Positions 23,458 through 29,924 of a DNA stretch of 29,924 nt are shown here, one piece after another. Source of the DNA: Cyanobacteria bacterium UBA2566 (lineage in GTDB: Bacteria; Cyanobacteriota; Cyanobacteriia; Cyanobacteriales; Desertifilaceae); assembly GCA_002340255.1 (NCBI GenBank), contig DDLS01000135.1:1-29924 (forward strand), in the 5' to 3' direction. The first letter of the stretch is position 1, and every line of letters starts with the position of its first letter. A program made the translations under genes and the position numbers. Under the pieces are notes generated by a model. The model saw only the letters and a program-made list of their open reading frames with translations. It did no database searches and was not told the origin of the DNA.

Positions 23458-24549
23458 ATGGTGTACAGAATATTATTATCGGGCAAGTATTCTTATGATT
23501 TCCTTAAAAAAAAATCAGTTTTTTCCTTGATTTTAATCTCCCTGATTTCTACCCCTCTTTTAATGAGTTGTGATTTAGCTTCTAACTCGGAAATAATTGC
23601 CACAGAGAAAGAAAAATCGAGCAATGAACAAGCCGAGAGCTGTGCCCCAGAAATAACTGAATTAACGTTCGGAATTTTAGCGGCTGAATCAGAAGAGACT
23701 TTAGATGCATTTTGGACTCCTTTGTTAGAGAAAATGGGAGAGGCGATCGCTAGGCCAGTTCTGCCCTTCTACGGAGACTATGGTAGCCTTATTACTAGCA
23801 TGGGAGAAAAAAACATTCAAATCGCCTGGTATGGAGGGAAATCCTATATCGAAGCCGCAGAAAAATCCCAAGCCGAAGCTTTTGCTCAAACCGTAAGCAG
23901 TCAAGGCTATTTAGGGTATTATGCCCATTTGATGATGCATAAGGATCATCCTTTGCTAGCGCAAATCGATCTAGAACAGGGGGATGGGAATAACGTGGTT
24001 TTCCAAAATGCCGAGGATCTGACCTTTGCCTTTAATGACAGCCAATCTACATCGGGTTTCCTCGTTCCGACTTACTATTTATTTATTCAAAATAATCTCG
24101 AACCTCAAGCGATATTCAAATCGGTATCATTTTTAGGCTCCCATGAAAATACAGCTTTAGCAGTTGCTAATCAAGAAGTCGATGTGGCGACGAATAATAG
24201 TGAAGCGCTACAGCGCTTAAAACAATCTAATCCAGAAGCGTATGAAAACATTCGCGTGATTTGGACTTCTCCCGTGATTCCTGGAGATCCCTTAGCCTAT
24301 CGTCAAGATTTACCCGATTGTCTGAAAACAGCAATTCAAAACTTTTTCTATCGATTTACTGACCGAGAAATCTTAGAACCTTTAGTTTGGTCTGGATTTG
24401 ATCCAGCGAGCGATCGCACCTGGAATGTCATTCGAGAACTGGAAGTTGCTAAACAAATCCAACGTCTTAAACAAGATGATACCCTGAGCGAAGCTGAAAA
24501 AACGACTAAACTAGAAGCATTACAGCAACAGCTTAAAGAATTTCAGTAA
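23458..24549 (+). CDS. PhnD-like periplasmic substrate-binding lipoprotein
   Basis: A 363-residue protein of the phosphate/phosphite/phosphonate ABC-transporter binding-protein family: LTFGILAAESEETLDAFW, WYGGKSYIEAAEKSQ, FAFNDSQSTSGFLVPTYY and the hinge region ALAVANQEVDVATNN are characteristic. The lipobox LLMSC follows a KKK-hydrophobic stretch, so it is a lipoprotein. No ATPase or permease gene is adjacent; instead the sensor phosphatase gene follows after 3 bases, so it more likely serves as a ligand receptor for that sensor than for transport (inference). The start is unclear: the frame is open from a TTG at 23380, and the ATG at 23458 gives a long 38-residue leader. An ATG at 23495 would give a perfect lipoprotein signal but is one base out of frame across an A9 run (23506-23514). 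Confidence 0.82.
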   Translation: MVYRILLSGKYSYDFLKKKSVFSLILISLISTPLLMSCDLASNSEIIATEKEKSSNEQAESCAPEITELTFGILAAESEETLDAFWTPLLEKMGEAIARPVLPFYGDYGSLITSMGEKNIQIAWYGGKSYIEAAEKSQAEAFAQTVSSQGYLGYYAHLMMHKDHPLLAQIDLEQGDGNNVVFQNAEDLTFAFNDSQSTSGFLVPTYYLFIQNNLEPQAIFKSVSFLGSHENTALAVANQEVDVATNNSEALQRLKQSNPEAYENIRVIWTSPVIPGDPLAYRQDLPDCLKTAIQNFFYRFTDREILEPLVWSGFDPASDRTWNVIRELEVAKQIQRLKQDDTLSEAEKTTKLEALQQQLKEFQ

Positions 24550-24552
24550 GCA

Positions 24553-26265
24553 ATGTCTATCCGTTTTAAATTCATTCTGGTTACCCTAGTGTGTTTGGTG
24601 GTCGTCATGGCTACTGGCGCTTGGTATATTAACCAACTTCAAGCTCAGGTTTTGGAAAAAGAAGCTCAAAATCGCACTGAATTAGTGCTACATTTCACCC
24701 AAGCGACCCAAGACTATATGACTTATTCCCTGCGACCTGCTGTAGAGCAAATCACAGACCATGTACCCATTGAAGTCTTATCTGCCAATTTTGCTACCCG
24801 TGAAGTCGTCGAAGAGTTTAACTTAGCTCTGCCGGAATACATTTACAAAGCCGCTACCATTAATCCCACCAATCCTATTGATACAGCAAATGAATTTGAA
24901 GTGAGTATTATTGAAAAATTCCGTCAAAATTCTACACTAGACAAATTGACCGGTTACACAACGTTAGATCAGGAAGAACGCTTCTATTCAGCCAGTCCCG
25001 TCCAGGTTTTCGCCAGTTGTCTGCGATGTCATGGAGACCCAAAAGTTGCGCCTAAAAGCATGATTCAACGATATGGTTCTATCAATGGCTTTGGATGGCA
25101 AGTGGGCGATATTGTGGGGGCATTAATGATTTATGTTCCCATTGCTGATTTACGGGCTAATTTTGCATCTACGTTACACGATCTATGGATTGCTTTTGGA
25201 ATCTTAACTTTCGTGGCTACTCTGGTGATTTATTTTGGGTTTGGTCAATTGGTTGCCTATCGTTTAATCCGCATTTGTGGAGTCATGAGTGAAACGGCAG
25301 CTAACCCCACCTCTAAGTTAACCCTTCATGACCGCAGTACAGATGAAATTGGTCTGATGGCGCGGTCATTTAACCGAATGGCTGAATCTCTCTATCTTCT
25401 CTATACCCAACTTGAAGATCGGGTACGAGAACGAACCGCCCAGTTAACGCAAGCCAATGCCAAAATTAAAACCCTTAATAAGAAGTTACGGGTTGAAAAC
25501 ACTCGCATGAGTTCAGAGTTAGAAATCCTCCAACAGATGCAATCCATGATTTTACCTAAGCCAGTCGAGTTAGAGCAAATCCAAGATTTAGATATCTCTG
25601 GATTTATGCAGCCTGCTGAAGAAATTGGAGGAGATTATTATGATGTTTTAGAAACGGATGGAGTTGTGACTATTGGTATTGGAGATGTCACAGGTCATGG
25701 TTTGGAAAGTGGAATTTTAATGGTGATGACGCAGACGGCTATTCGGACTCTGAAAGAAAGTCAGCAAGAGGATACTGTAAAGTTTTTTGATATCCTGAAT
25801 CGCACCCTCTACCGCAATGTACAGAGAATGGAAGCAGATCGGGATTTAACCTTATCGATTTTGAATTACGATCGAGGAAATCTGCAAATTATAGGGCAAC
25901 ATGAGGATGTGATTGTTGTTCGAGAAAATGGAGAGATTGAGCAGGTGAGTACGATGGATTTAGGAATTCCCATTGCTTTTGATGAGGAAATTATTCCGTT
26001 TTTAGATCGGGTGTCTGTAGAGTTAAATCCTGGAGATGGTATTGTTCTTTATACTGATGGGATTACGGAAACTGAAAACGATCGGCAACAGGCCTATGGA
26101 ATAGATAAGTTATGCGATGTGATTCGTCAGCACTGGGATCTAAGCGTTGAAGAGATTAAACAAGCGATATTGAATGATTTTTATGGATTTATTGGGGAAC
26201 AAAGTCTGGTGGATGATATTACGGTTTTGGTCATTAAGAGAAAAGTAACTTCTAATTCCTTGTAG
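24553..26265 (+). CDS. Tll0287-like haem sensor - HAMP - PP2C (SpoIIE-type) phosphatase
   Basis: A 570-residue membrane sensor. TM1 at about 7-27, then a periplasmic Tll0287-like (DUF3365) domain with a c-type haem motif CLRCH (C156, C159, H160), TM2 at about 209-236, a HAMP domain (about 237-290) and a coiled linker (290-335). The cytoplasmic PP2C domain follows: EEIGGDYYD (357-364), GIGDVTGHG (375-383), LYTDGITE (499-506) and SLVDDITVLV (551-560), so all metal-binding Asp residues are present. It probably dephosphorylates a STAS protein in response to redox state or a gas at the haem, possibly together with the PhnD-like protein; the STAS gene lies 71 bases downstream. The GAGCAA-type ribosome-binding site is weak; the gene is 3 bases from the previous stop, so translation is coupled. 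Confidence 0.9.
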   Translation: MSIRFKFILVTLVCLVVVMATGAWYINQLQAQVLEKEAQNRTELVLHFTQATQDYMTYSLRPAVEQITDHVPIEVLSANFATREVVEEFNLALPEYIYKAATINPTNPIDTANEFEVSIIEKFRQNSTLDKLTGYTTLDQEERFYSASPVQVFASCLRCHGDPKVAPKSMIQRYGSINGFGWQVGDIVGALMIYVPIADLRANFASTLHDLWIAFGILTFVATLVIYFGFGQLVAYRLIRICGVMSETAANPTSKLTLHDRSTDEIGLMARSFNRMAESLYLLYTQLEDRVRERTAQLTQANAKIKTLNKKLRVENTRMSSELEILQQMQSMILPKPVELEQIQDLDISGFMQPAEEIGGDYYDVLETDGVVTIGIGDVTGHGLESGILMVMTQTAIRTLKESQQEDTVKFFDILNRTLYRNVQRMEADRDLTLSILNYDRGNLQIIGQHEDVIVVRENGEIEQVSTMDLGIPIAFDEEIIPFLDRVSVELNPGDGIVLYTDGITETENDRQQAYGIDKLCDVIRQHWDLSVEEIKQAILNDFYGFIGEQSLVDDITVLVIKRKVTSNSL

Positions 26266-26284
26266 TTAATGATTAGTTTTTTTG

Positions 26285-26293
26285 TGCTATAAT
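26285..26293 (+). promoter_or_regulatory. extended -10 promoter before the STAS gene
   Basis: TGCTATAAT: a perfect TATAAT (26288-26293) with the TGn extension, 43 bases before the STAS start codon. No good -35 is present at 16-18 bases, which is acceptable for an extended -10. It would let the STAS gene and the toxin-antitoxin genes behind it be transcribed apart from the phosphatase gene. Confidence 0.5.
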
Positions 26294-26336
26294 TAAGGAT
26301 TAGAGGAAATTCTGATATCATACTGAAAGGGGAACA

Positions 26337-26693
26337 ATGACGATTACAGAACTACGAGAGGATGATTACTGTATTCAATATGATTCCTCGTTAACTACGG
26401 TGTTCTTTGAGGGAAAATTAAGCCTGAGAGATCCTTCGGAGTACAGTCATATCAGTGATTTCCTAGAAGATATTGTTCATTCTAAAGCAGGAGATTTAAC
26501 GTTAGATTTTCAGAACCTGGAATTTCTGAATAGTTCGGGGATTCGAGTTCTGTCTAAATTTGTTGCTAATCTCCGAAAAAATGCGATAGATATTCAGCTT
26601 ACGGTGTTAGGGTCAAAAGAGTTTACCTGGCAAAGCAAATCTCTACGGAACTTGCAGAAGTTTATGCCCAGTTTAGTTTTGAATATTCAATAA
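26337..26693 (+). CDS. STAS-domain anti-sigma factor antagonist-like protein
   Basis: A 118-residue single STAS domain. The strand-loop LTLDFQNLEFLNSSGIRVLS carries the phosphorylatable Ser (S66 or S67 in LNSSG) typical of partner-switching regulators. Similar proteins in cyanobacteria work with PP2C phosphatases and HATPase-type kinases. A strong site (AAAGGGGA) precedes the ATG. It is probably the substrate of the upstream phosphatase. No anti-sigma kinase is encoded in the window. Its stop codon is one base from the start of the MNT-like reading frame. Confidence 0.85.
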   Translation: MTITELREDDYCIQYDSSLTTVFFEGKLSLRDPSEYSHISDFLEDIVHSKAGDLTLDFQNLEFLNSSGIRVLSKFVANLRKNAIDIQLTVLGSKEFTWQSKSLRNLQKFMPSLVLNIQ

Positions 26694-26694
26694 T

Positions 26695-27006
26695 ATGGTA
26701 ACCCAAAAATTCCCCCTTGAGATTTCTGAGGAGCAGATGGCCCAGTTTTGTCAACGCCATCACATTCAGAAACTATCTTTGTTTGGTTCGGTATTGAGAG
26801 ATGACTTTACCCCAGAGAGTGATGTAGATTTTTAAGTTGCTTTTGAACCGGATCGTATTCCCGGTTTGATTCGTTTGGCGGGAATGGAAATTGAGTTATC
26901 TAACTTAATTGGACGGAAAGCCGATTTACGCACAGCAGGCGATTTAAGTCGTTATTTTCGGGAAGAAGTTATAGCTGAAGCGGTCGTACAATATGTCAAA
27001 CCATGA
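26695..27006 (+). pseudogene. MNT (MntA-type) nucleotidyltransferase antitoxin interrupted by a stop codon
   Basis: Read through, the frame encodes 103 residues of a minimal nucleotidyltransferase: HIQKLSLFGSVLRDDFTPES, DVDF, then VAFEPDRIPGLIRLAGMEIE and LSNLIGRKADLRTAGDLSRY. G31-S32 and D43-x-D45 form the GSx10DxD active site. Codon 47, directly after DVDF, is TAA (26833-26835) where relatives have Leu (TTA would need one base change). The rest of the frame is intact and ends 14 bases inside the HEPN gene, so the mutation looks recent. The first 46 residues alone cannot form the enzyme. No start codon is seen just after the stop; the next in-frame ATG (26884, MEIELS) would lack the active site. 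Confidence 0.88.
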
Positions 27007-27328
27007 TGATGAAACTCGGCTATGCCATATGTTAGATGCGGCCAAAGAAGCCTGTGGCTTTACTCAAGGCAAAACGAGAGCGTCTTTAGATAGCGATAGA
27101 ATGCTGACGTTATCCTTAATTAAGCTGATTGAGATTATTGGCGAAGCAGCATCTAGAGTTTCAAAGGAAAAGCCAGCTGAGTTATCTGAGTTGCCTTGGA
27201 GTCAAATCATTAGCATGAGAAACAGATTGATTCATGCTTATTTTGATATCGATCTAGATATTCTTTGGCAAACTGTGTATGAAGATTTAAACCCACTGAT
27301 TACAGAATTAGAAAAAGAGATTGATTAA
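26993..27328 (+). CDS. HEPN-domain toxin (HepT-like)
   Basis: A 111-residue HEPN protein with the RNase motif R-x4-H-x-Y: R76-NRLI-H81-A-Y83 in SMRNRLIHAYFDIDLDILWQ. In studied MNT/HEPN pairs the MntA partner adds AMP to the Tyr of this motif and so blocks the RNase. Here the motif and full length are kept while the partner gene has a stop. The two frames overlap by 14 bases (ATG 26993, stop 27004-27006), so translation of this gene would normally depend on ribosomes coming from the antitoxin frame; premature termination there may lower its expression. It belongs to the likely transcript of the STAS gene. Confidence 0.88.
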   Translation: MSNHDDETRLCHMLDAAKEACGFTQGKTRASLDSDRMLTLSLIKLIEIIGEAASRVSKEKPAELSELPWSQIISMRNRLIHAYFDIDLDILWQTVYEDLNPLITELEKEID

Positions 27329-27334
27329 TTTGTG

Positions 27335-27352
27335 ACTATTACCTATTACCGA
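27335..27352. repeat. short ATTACC repeat at the converging gene ends
   Basis: GACTATTACCTATTACCG supplies the TAA/TAG stops of the coiled-coil gene, 7 bases after the HEPN stop. Same family of tracts as 472-565. Confidence 0.45.
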
Positions 27353-27801
27353 TTTTTCAATTGATTTAATCGCTCGATCGCGTCTCCCAAGGCAGAAGTT
27401 AAATTCTGGCGAGTTTGGGTATGTTGCTCCTTTTCAGTTTGCAGAGCTTGGGATAGGCTGTTGACCGTTTGTAAGAGTCGATCGCGCTCTTGTACGATCT
27501 CTACTAACTTAGCCTTGATCTCCTCCACAGACTCAAGCTTCTCTACCTCCTCTTCCACGGGGGTAACTTCCCCCGATAACTGGGGTTGGGGTTGCTGCAA
27601 ACTCTGCAACTGACCTTTAAGCCGTTTGATTTTTTGCCCAGCTAGTTTGGTATCATTTCGGCGTTGTTGAGCCTCCGTTTCATACAAGCGCTGCCAATTG
27701 GCAGCACTCGCATAGGCCCGATCGCACTCTTGTTGCAAATTCATCATTTGCTCTTGCAATTGACGAATTTGCTCTAACCACTGTCGGATATCATCAGCCA
27801 T
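27346..27801 (-). CDS. coiled-coil protein of unknown function
   Basis: A 151-residue protein made almost wholly of heptad-like helices (about 5-75 and 90-150) with a Pro/Gln-rich break (LQQPQPQLSG) near 70-80. It begins MADDIRQWLEQIRQLQEQ; this N-terminus looks like that of cyanobacterial homologues, so I prefer this ATG over the one 12 bases upstream (MNGSMADD). Either way it overlaps the 3' end of the protease gene, so the two are one operon. Its stop codon TAA lies in a repeated ATTACC tract. No function can be stated; a structural or scaffold role is possible. Confidence 0.65.
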   Translation of the reverse strand: MADDIRQWLEQIRQLQEQMMNLQQECDRAYASAANWQRLYETEAQQRRNDTKLAGQKIKRLKGQLQSLQQPQPQLSGEVTPVEEEVEKLESVEEIKAKLVEIVQERDRLLQTVNSLSQALQTEKEQHTQTRQNLTSALGDAIERLNQLKNR

Positions 27802-29263
27802 AGAACCATTCAATTAACGTGGGGGGAGCTGGTAACACAATCATCACTAAAATCACCAAAGCCAATAATCCCAAGAAATCCCGCCCATTATCCAATTCTG
27901 TCACATCATTTAACGCCGGTTCATCGGCGATCGGCATTAACAATAAAAAGATTGCCCACCAGAGGAATTCCTGATGCAAAAATGCCAAAATCAGCACCAA
28001 TAACCGAGAGATCTGACCAATAGCGACGGCTGTTCGTTGACCAAACATGGCATGAACCACATGGCCACCATCCAACTGACCCACGGGAACTAAATTCAAG
28101 GCTGTAATCACCAAACCTAAAAAGCCAGCCACAGCTACTGGATGCAAATTCACCGCCATATCGGTCGTTAACTGATTTCCCAGGGCAATTTTACTGAGGA
28201 TAGCTAACAGCACCGTCGCTTTAGGATTAAGAGAATCAAAATTAAACATGCTGGTATTTTCCGAGGCAGAAATCACATCGGACTGGGACAACCCCCACAT
28301 AAAAATAGGAATCGTGACCATCAAACCCGCCAAGGGACCAGCAATTCCCACATCGAACAGAGCCTTACGATGGGGTATGGGGGAGCGAATTTGGATAAAG
28401 GCTCCAAAGGTTCCTAGGAAAAAAGGAATGGGGATAAAATAGGGCAGAGTTGCCTTAATTTTGTATCGACGAGCCATGAGATAATGGCCCAACTCATGGA
28501 TACCCAAAATGGTCATGAGGGCGATCGCATAAGGCAAACCAGGAGCCAAAAGACTGGGATTTTCCAGCAATAAATTGGGATTCTCTTCGACTTCTGGGGA
28601 CACGAGATCGGAAAAAGCCAGAGTTCCCATGAGTGTGGTGGTTAAGATGGTTAGAGCCAACAATCCTAAAGCCATCATCGGTCGAGTCAGACGAGGTTGG
28701 GGAGATTTCGCCTGAAACTGGGGATTGGGAATTAAGACAAAAAACGGCTTATCTTCAAACCCTTCTTGAAACACAATCAAAAAGCGATCGCCAAAGTGAG
28801 CCTCGATTTTCTCCCGTACTGTCTTATAGGCTACGTCTGAAGAGGTACGCAACTGACCGCGACAAACCACCACCTGGCCCTTACACTCTGTCTCATGGAG
28901 GGCATAGGCAGACCACGGAAAACACTGTTCCAATTGGCGCTGCTCTTCCACAGTCAAGGTAGGGGGAGGGGCAATCCTAGACTCCTGTTCTGACTCGGCA
29001 GTATCCCGCTTCGGTGGCGAAGACCGGCCGACCTGAATCAGATACAAATACAACAGAGAAGAAAAAACAAACAAGGCAATCATCACCCCCAAAGGCGGCG
29101 GTTGATCTTCCCCTTGAACCCATATCCACACTGTCCAGGCCAAAGCCGGAGTCATCATCACCAACCACAAGATCCACACCGGAGTGCTTGTGCTGCTGGC
29201 CACACCACGCTGCACAATAAAATAAGTGATCAGTCCAAGCAACAATAGAAATAACAAAGTCAT
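27794..29263 (-). CDS. site-2 protease family membrane metalloprotease (EGY-like)
   Basis: A 489-residue M50 protease. Two membrane helices at about 3-18 and 28-50 plus one at 57-76, a cytoplasmic or lumenal domain of about 110 residues with CKGQVVVCRGQLRTSSDVAY and FLIVFQEGFEDKPFFVLIPN, then the protease core: zinc motif HELGH (H256, E257, H260) and NLVPVGQLDGGH (D398, H401). The core and the pre-domain resemble the chloroplast EGY proteases and their cyanobacterial relatives; there is no PDZ domain. Substrates are unknown; intramembrane cleavage of membrane-bound regulators is typical for the family. The start ATG shares the CATG at 29261-29264 with the divergent gene. The coiled-coil gene follows in an overlapping arrangement. 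Confidence 0.92.
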   Translation of the reverse strand: MTLLFLLLLGLITYFIVQRGVASSTSTPVWILWLVMMTPALAWTVWIWVQGEDQPPPLGVMIALFVFSSLLYLYLIQVGRSSPPKRDTAESEQESRIAPPPTLTVEEQRQLEQCFPWSAYALHETECKGQVVVCRGQLRTSSDVAYKTVREKIEAHFGDRFLIVFQEGFEDKPFFVLIPNPQFQAKSPQPRLTRPMMALGLLALTILTTTLMGTLAFSDLVSPEVEENPNLLLENPSLLAPGLPYAIALMTILGIHELGHYLMARRYKIKATLPYFIPIPFFLGTFGAFIQIRSPIPHRKALFDVGIAGPLAGLMVTIPIFMWGLSQSDVISASENTSMFNFDSLNPKATVLLAILSKIALGNQLTTDMAVNLHPVAVAGFLGLVITALNLVPVGQLDGGHVVHAMFGQRTAVAIGQISRLLVLILAFLHQEFLWWAIFLLLMPIADEPALNDVTELDNGRDFLGLLALVILVMIVLPAPPTLIEWFYG

Positions 29264-29924
29264 GGCATCTTTAAATTATGCAAATCCCAAGGAGCAGAGC
29301 CAGCATCCAAAACAACCTAGAGTTATTTTAGAAAACCGATTTGCCTTTCCCCCTAATCGAGAGACCTTGGGCGCAACCTCCTATTTTATTGTAGGTAACT
29401 CAGTGAATATCCTCATTGACTGTCCCGCTTGGAATCAGACAAACCAAGACTTCTTACAAAACCAAGGAGGAGTAAAGTTCCTGTTTTTGACCCATCGGGG
29501 AGCGATCGCCAAAGTTCGTGAAATTCAACAAACGTTTAACTGTGAAGTTATCATCCAAGAACAGGAGGCTTATCTTTTACCCAATTTGAGTGTAACCCCA
29601 TTCCAGCACGAATTAACGTTTTCTGACGAACAAATCCAAGCCTTATGGACTCCGGGCTATTCTCCCGGATCGTCGTGTCTCTACGATCCGGCTCTAGGGG
29701 GAATCTTATTTACCGGTCGCCATCTACTCCCCAATGCACAAGGCTATCCCACCCCCCTACGCACGAGCAAAACCTTTCACTGGAAGCGACAATTAGCCAG
29801 CGTCGAACGGTTGTTAGATCTATTCAAAGATAAACCCCTAGAATATATCTGTCCCGGAGCGAATACCGGCTTACTGCGCGGTCAAGGAGTCATTCGAGGA
29901 TGGGGAGATGGGGGGATGGGGAGA
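29262..29924 (+). CDS. MBL-fold protein with altered metal site (partial, runs off the window)
   Basis: 221 codons are open to the end of the window. From VILENRFAFPPNRETLGATS and YFIVGNSVNILIDCPAW the protein follows a metallo-beta-lactamase-fold family. The usual HxHxDH metal motif is replaced by LTHRGAIAKV, so it may have lost hydrolase activity; YICPGANTGLL near the end retains the fold. The only in-frame ATG is at 29262, overlapping the start of the divergent protease gene; no ribosome-binding site precedes it. The last visible codons (about RGWGDGGMGR) are made by a GGGGAGAT repeat tract, so the true C-terminus is altered or the stop lies just outside. Confidence 0.75.
   Translation, partial: MASLNYANPKEQSQHPKQPRVILENRFAFPPNRETLGATSYFIVGNSVNILIDCPAWNQTNQDFLQNQGGVKFLFLTHRGAIAKVREIQQTFNCEVIIQEQEAYLLPNLSVTPFQHELTFSDEQIQALWTPGYSPGSSCLYDPALGGILFTGRHLLPNAQGYPTPLRTSKTFHWKRQLASVERLLDLFKDKPLEYICPGANTGLLRGQGVIRGWGDGGMGR
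29894..29924 (+). repeat. GGGGAGAT short-repeat tract at the window edge
   Basis: GGATGGGGAGATGGGGGGAT followed by GGGGAGA, continuing beyond the window. It is in frame with the MBL-fold gene and codes Trp/Gly/Asp/Met. Confidence 0.6.

Noticed and set aside
26833..26835. Recoding (programmed readthrough) of the TAA in the MNT gene
   Set aside because: TAA is not a selenocysteine codon and no readthrough context is recognised; a point mutation from a Leu codon is simpler.
1..29924. CRISPR arrays, tRNA or rRNA genes
   Set aside because: No regularly spaced repeats with unique spacers and no tRNA or rRNA-like sequence were seen in the gaps.

Overview
The window looks like chromosomal DNA of a cyanobacterium, probably filamentous. 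The evidence is the dense scatter of the HIP1 octamer GCGATCGC inside and between genes, several cyanobacterium-type proteins (ACT-domain malic enzyme, Tll0287-like/HAMP/PP2C sensor, EGY-type site-2 protease, multi-PAS histidine kinase), Uma2 (DUF820) genes and relics, and GGGGAGAT/ATTACC-type short repeats beside gene 3' ends. Genus-level assignment is not possible from the sequence alone.

Layout. 1-1975: the tail of an unidentified gene, a small exported protein and an NAD(P)-malic enzyme. 1976-11281: an accessory island ending in the housekeeping gene mnmG. It holds an exported FG-GAP-like protein, a 1116-residue HSP90-like ATPase fused to a DUF3883 nuclease-like domain, two tandem Uma2 nuclease-fold genes, a DUF433/DUF5615 antitoxin/toxin pair and a SUKH (SMI1/KNR4) protein with a membrane tail. 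11125-16566: mnmG, an orphan PAS histidine kinase and a membrane protein with a long acidic linker. 16873-20564: gyrA, facing the rplU-rpmA operon that ends in a clear terminator. 20572-22678: two Uma2 relics and lnt. 22744-26693: a DUF938 protein, then a PhnD-like lipoprotein, a haem-type sensor phosphatase and a STAS protein. 26695-27328: a MNT/HEPN toxin-antitoxin pair whose antitoxin has an in-frame stop. 27346-29924: a coiled-coil protein, a site-2 protease and a divergent MBL-fold protein that runs off the window.

Main reading of the island. It carries two diverged copies of one segment with the order Uma2 - DUF433/DUF5615 - large ATPase gene - mnmG. In the left copy Uma2 is only a C-terminal relic (2270-2356), the toxin/antitoxin pair is deleted down to a stub (3845-4075), the ATPase gene is intact (4147-7497) and mnmG is a 57-codon stub (7529-7702). 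In the right copy Uma2 (now two genes), the toxin/antitoxin pair and mnmG are intact, but the ATPase gene is reduced to its promoter plus about 80 bases (10066-10181), and a SUKH gene occupies the place of the rest. The simplest explanation is a tandem duplication followed by complementary loss, with deletion joints at short homologies.

The second connected module is 23458-26693: a periplasmic PhnD-like lipoprotein, a CxxCH-containing sensor with a cytoplasmic PP2C phosphatase, and a STAS phosphoprotein. This is the usual layout of a partner-switching pathway, but no partner kinase gene is present in the window.
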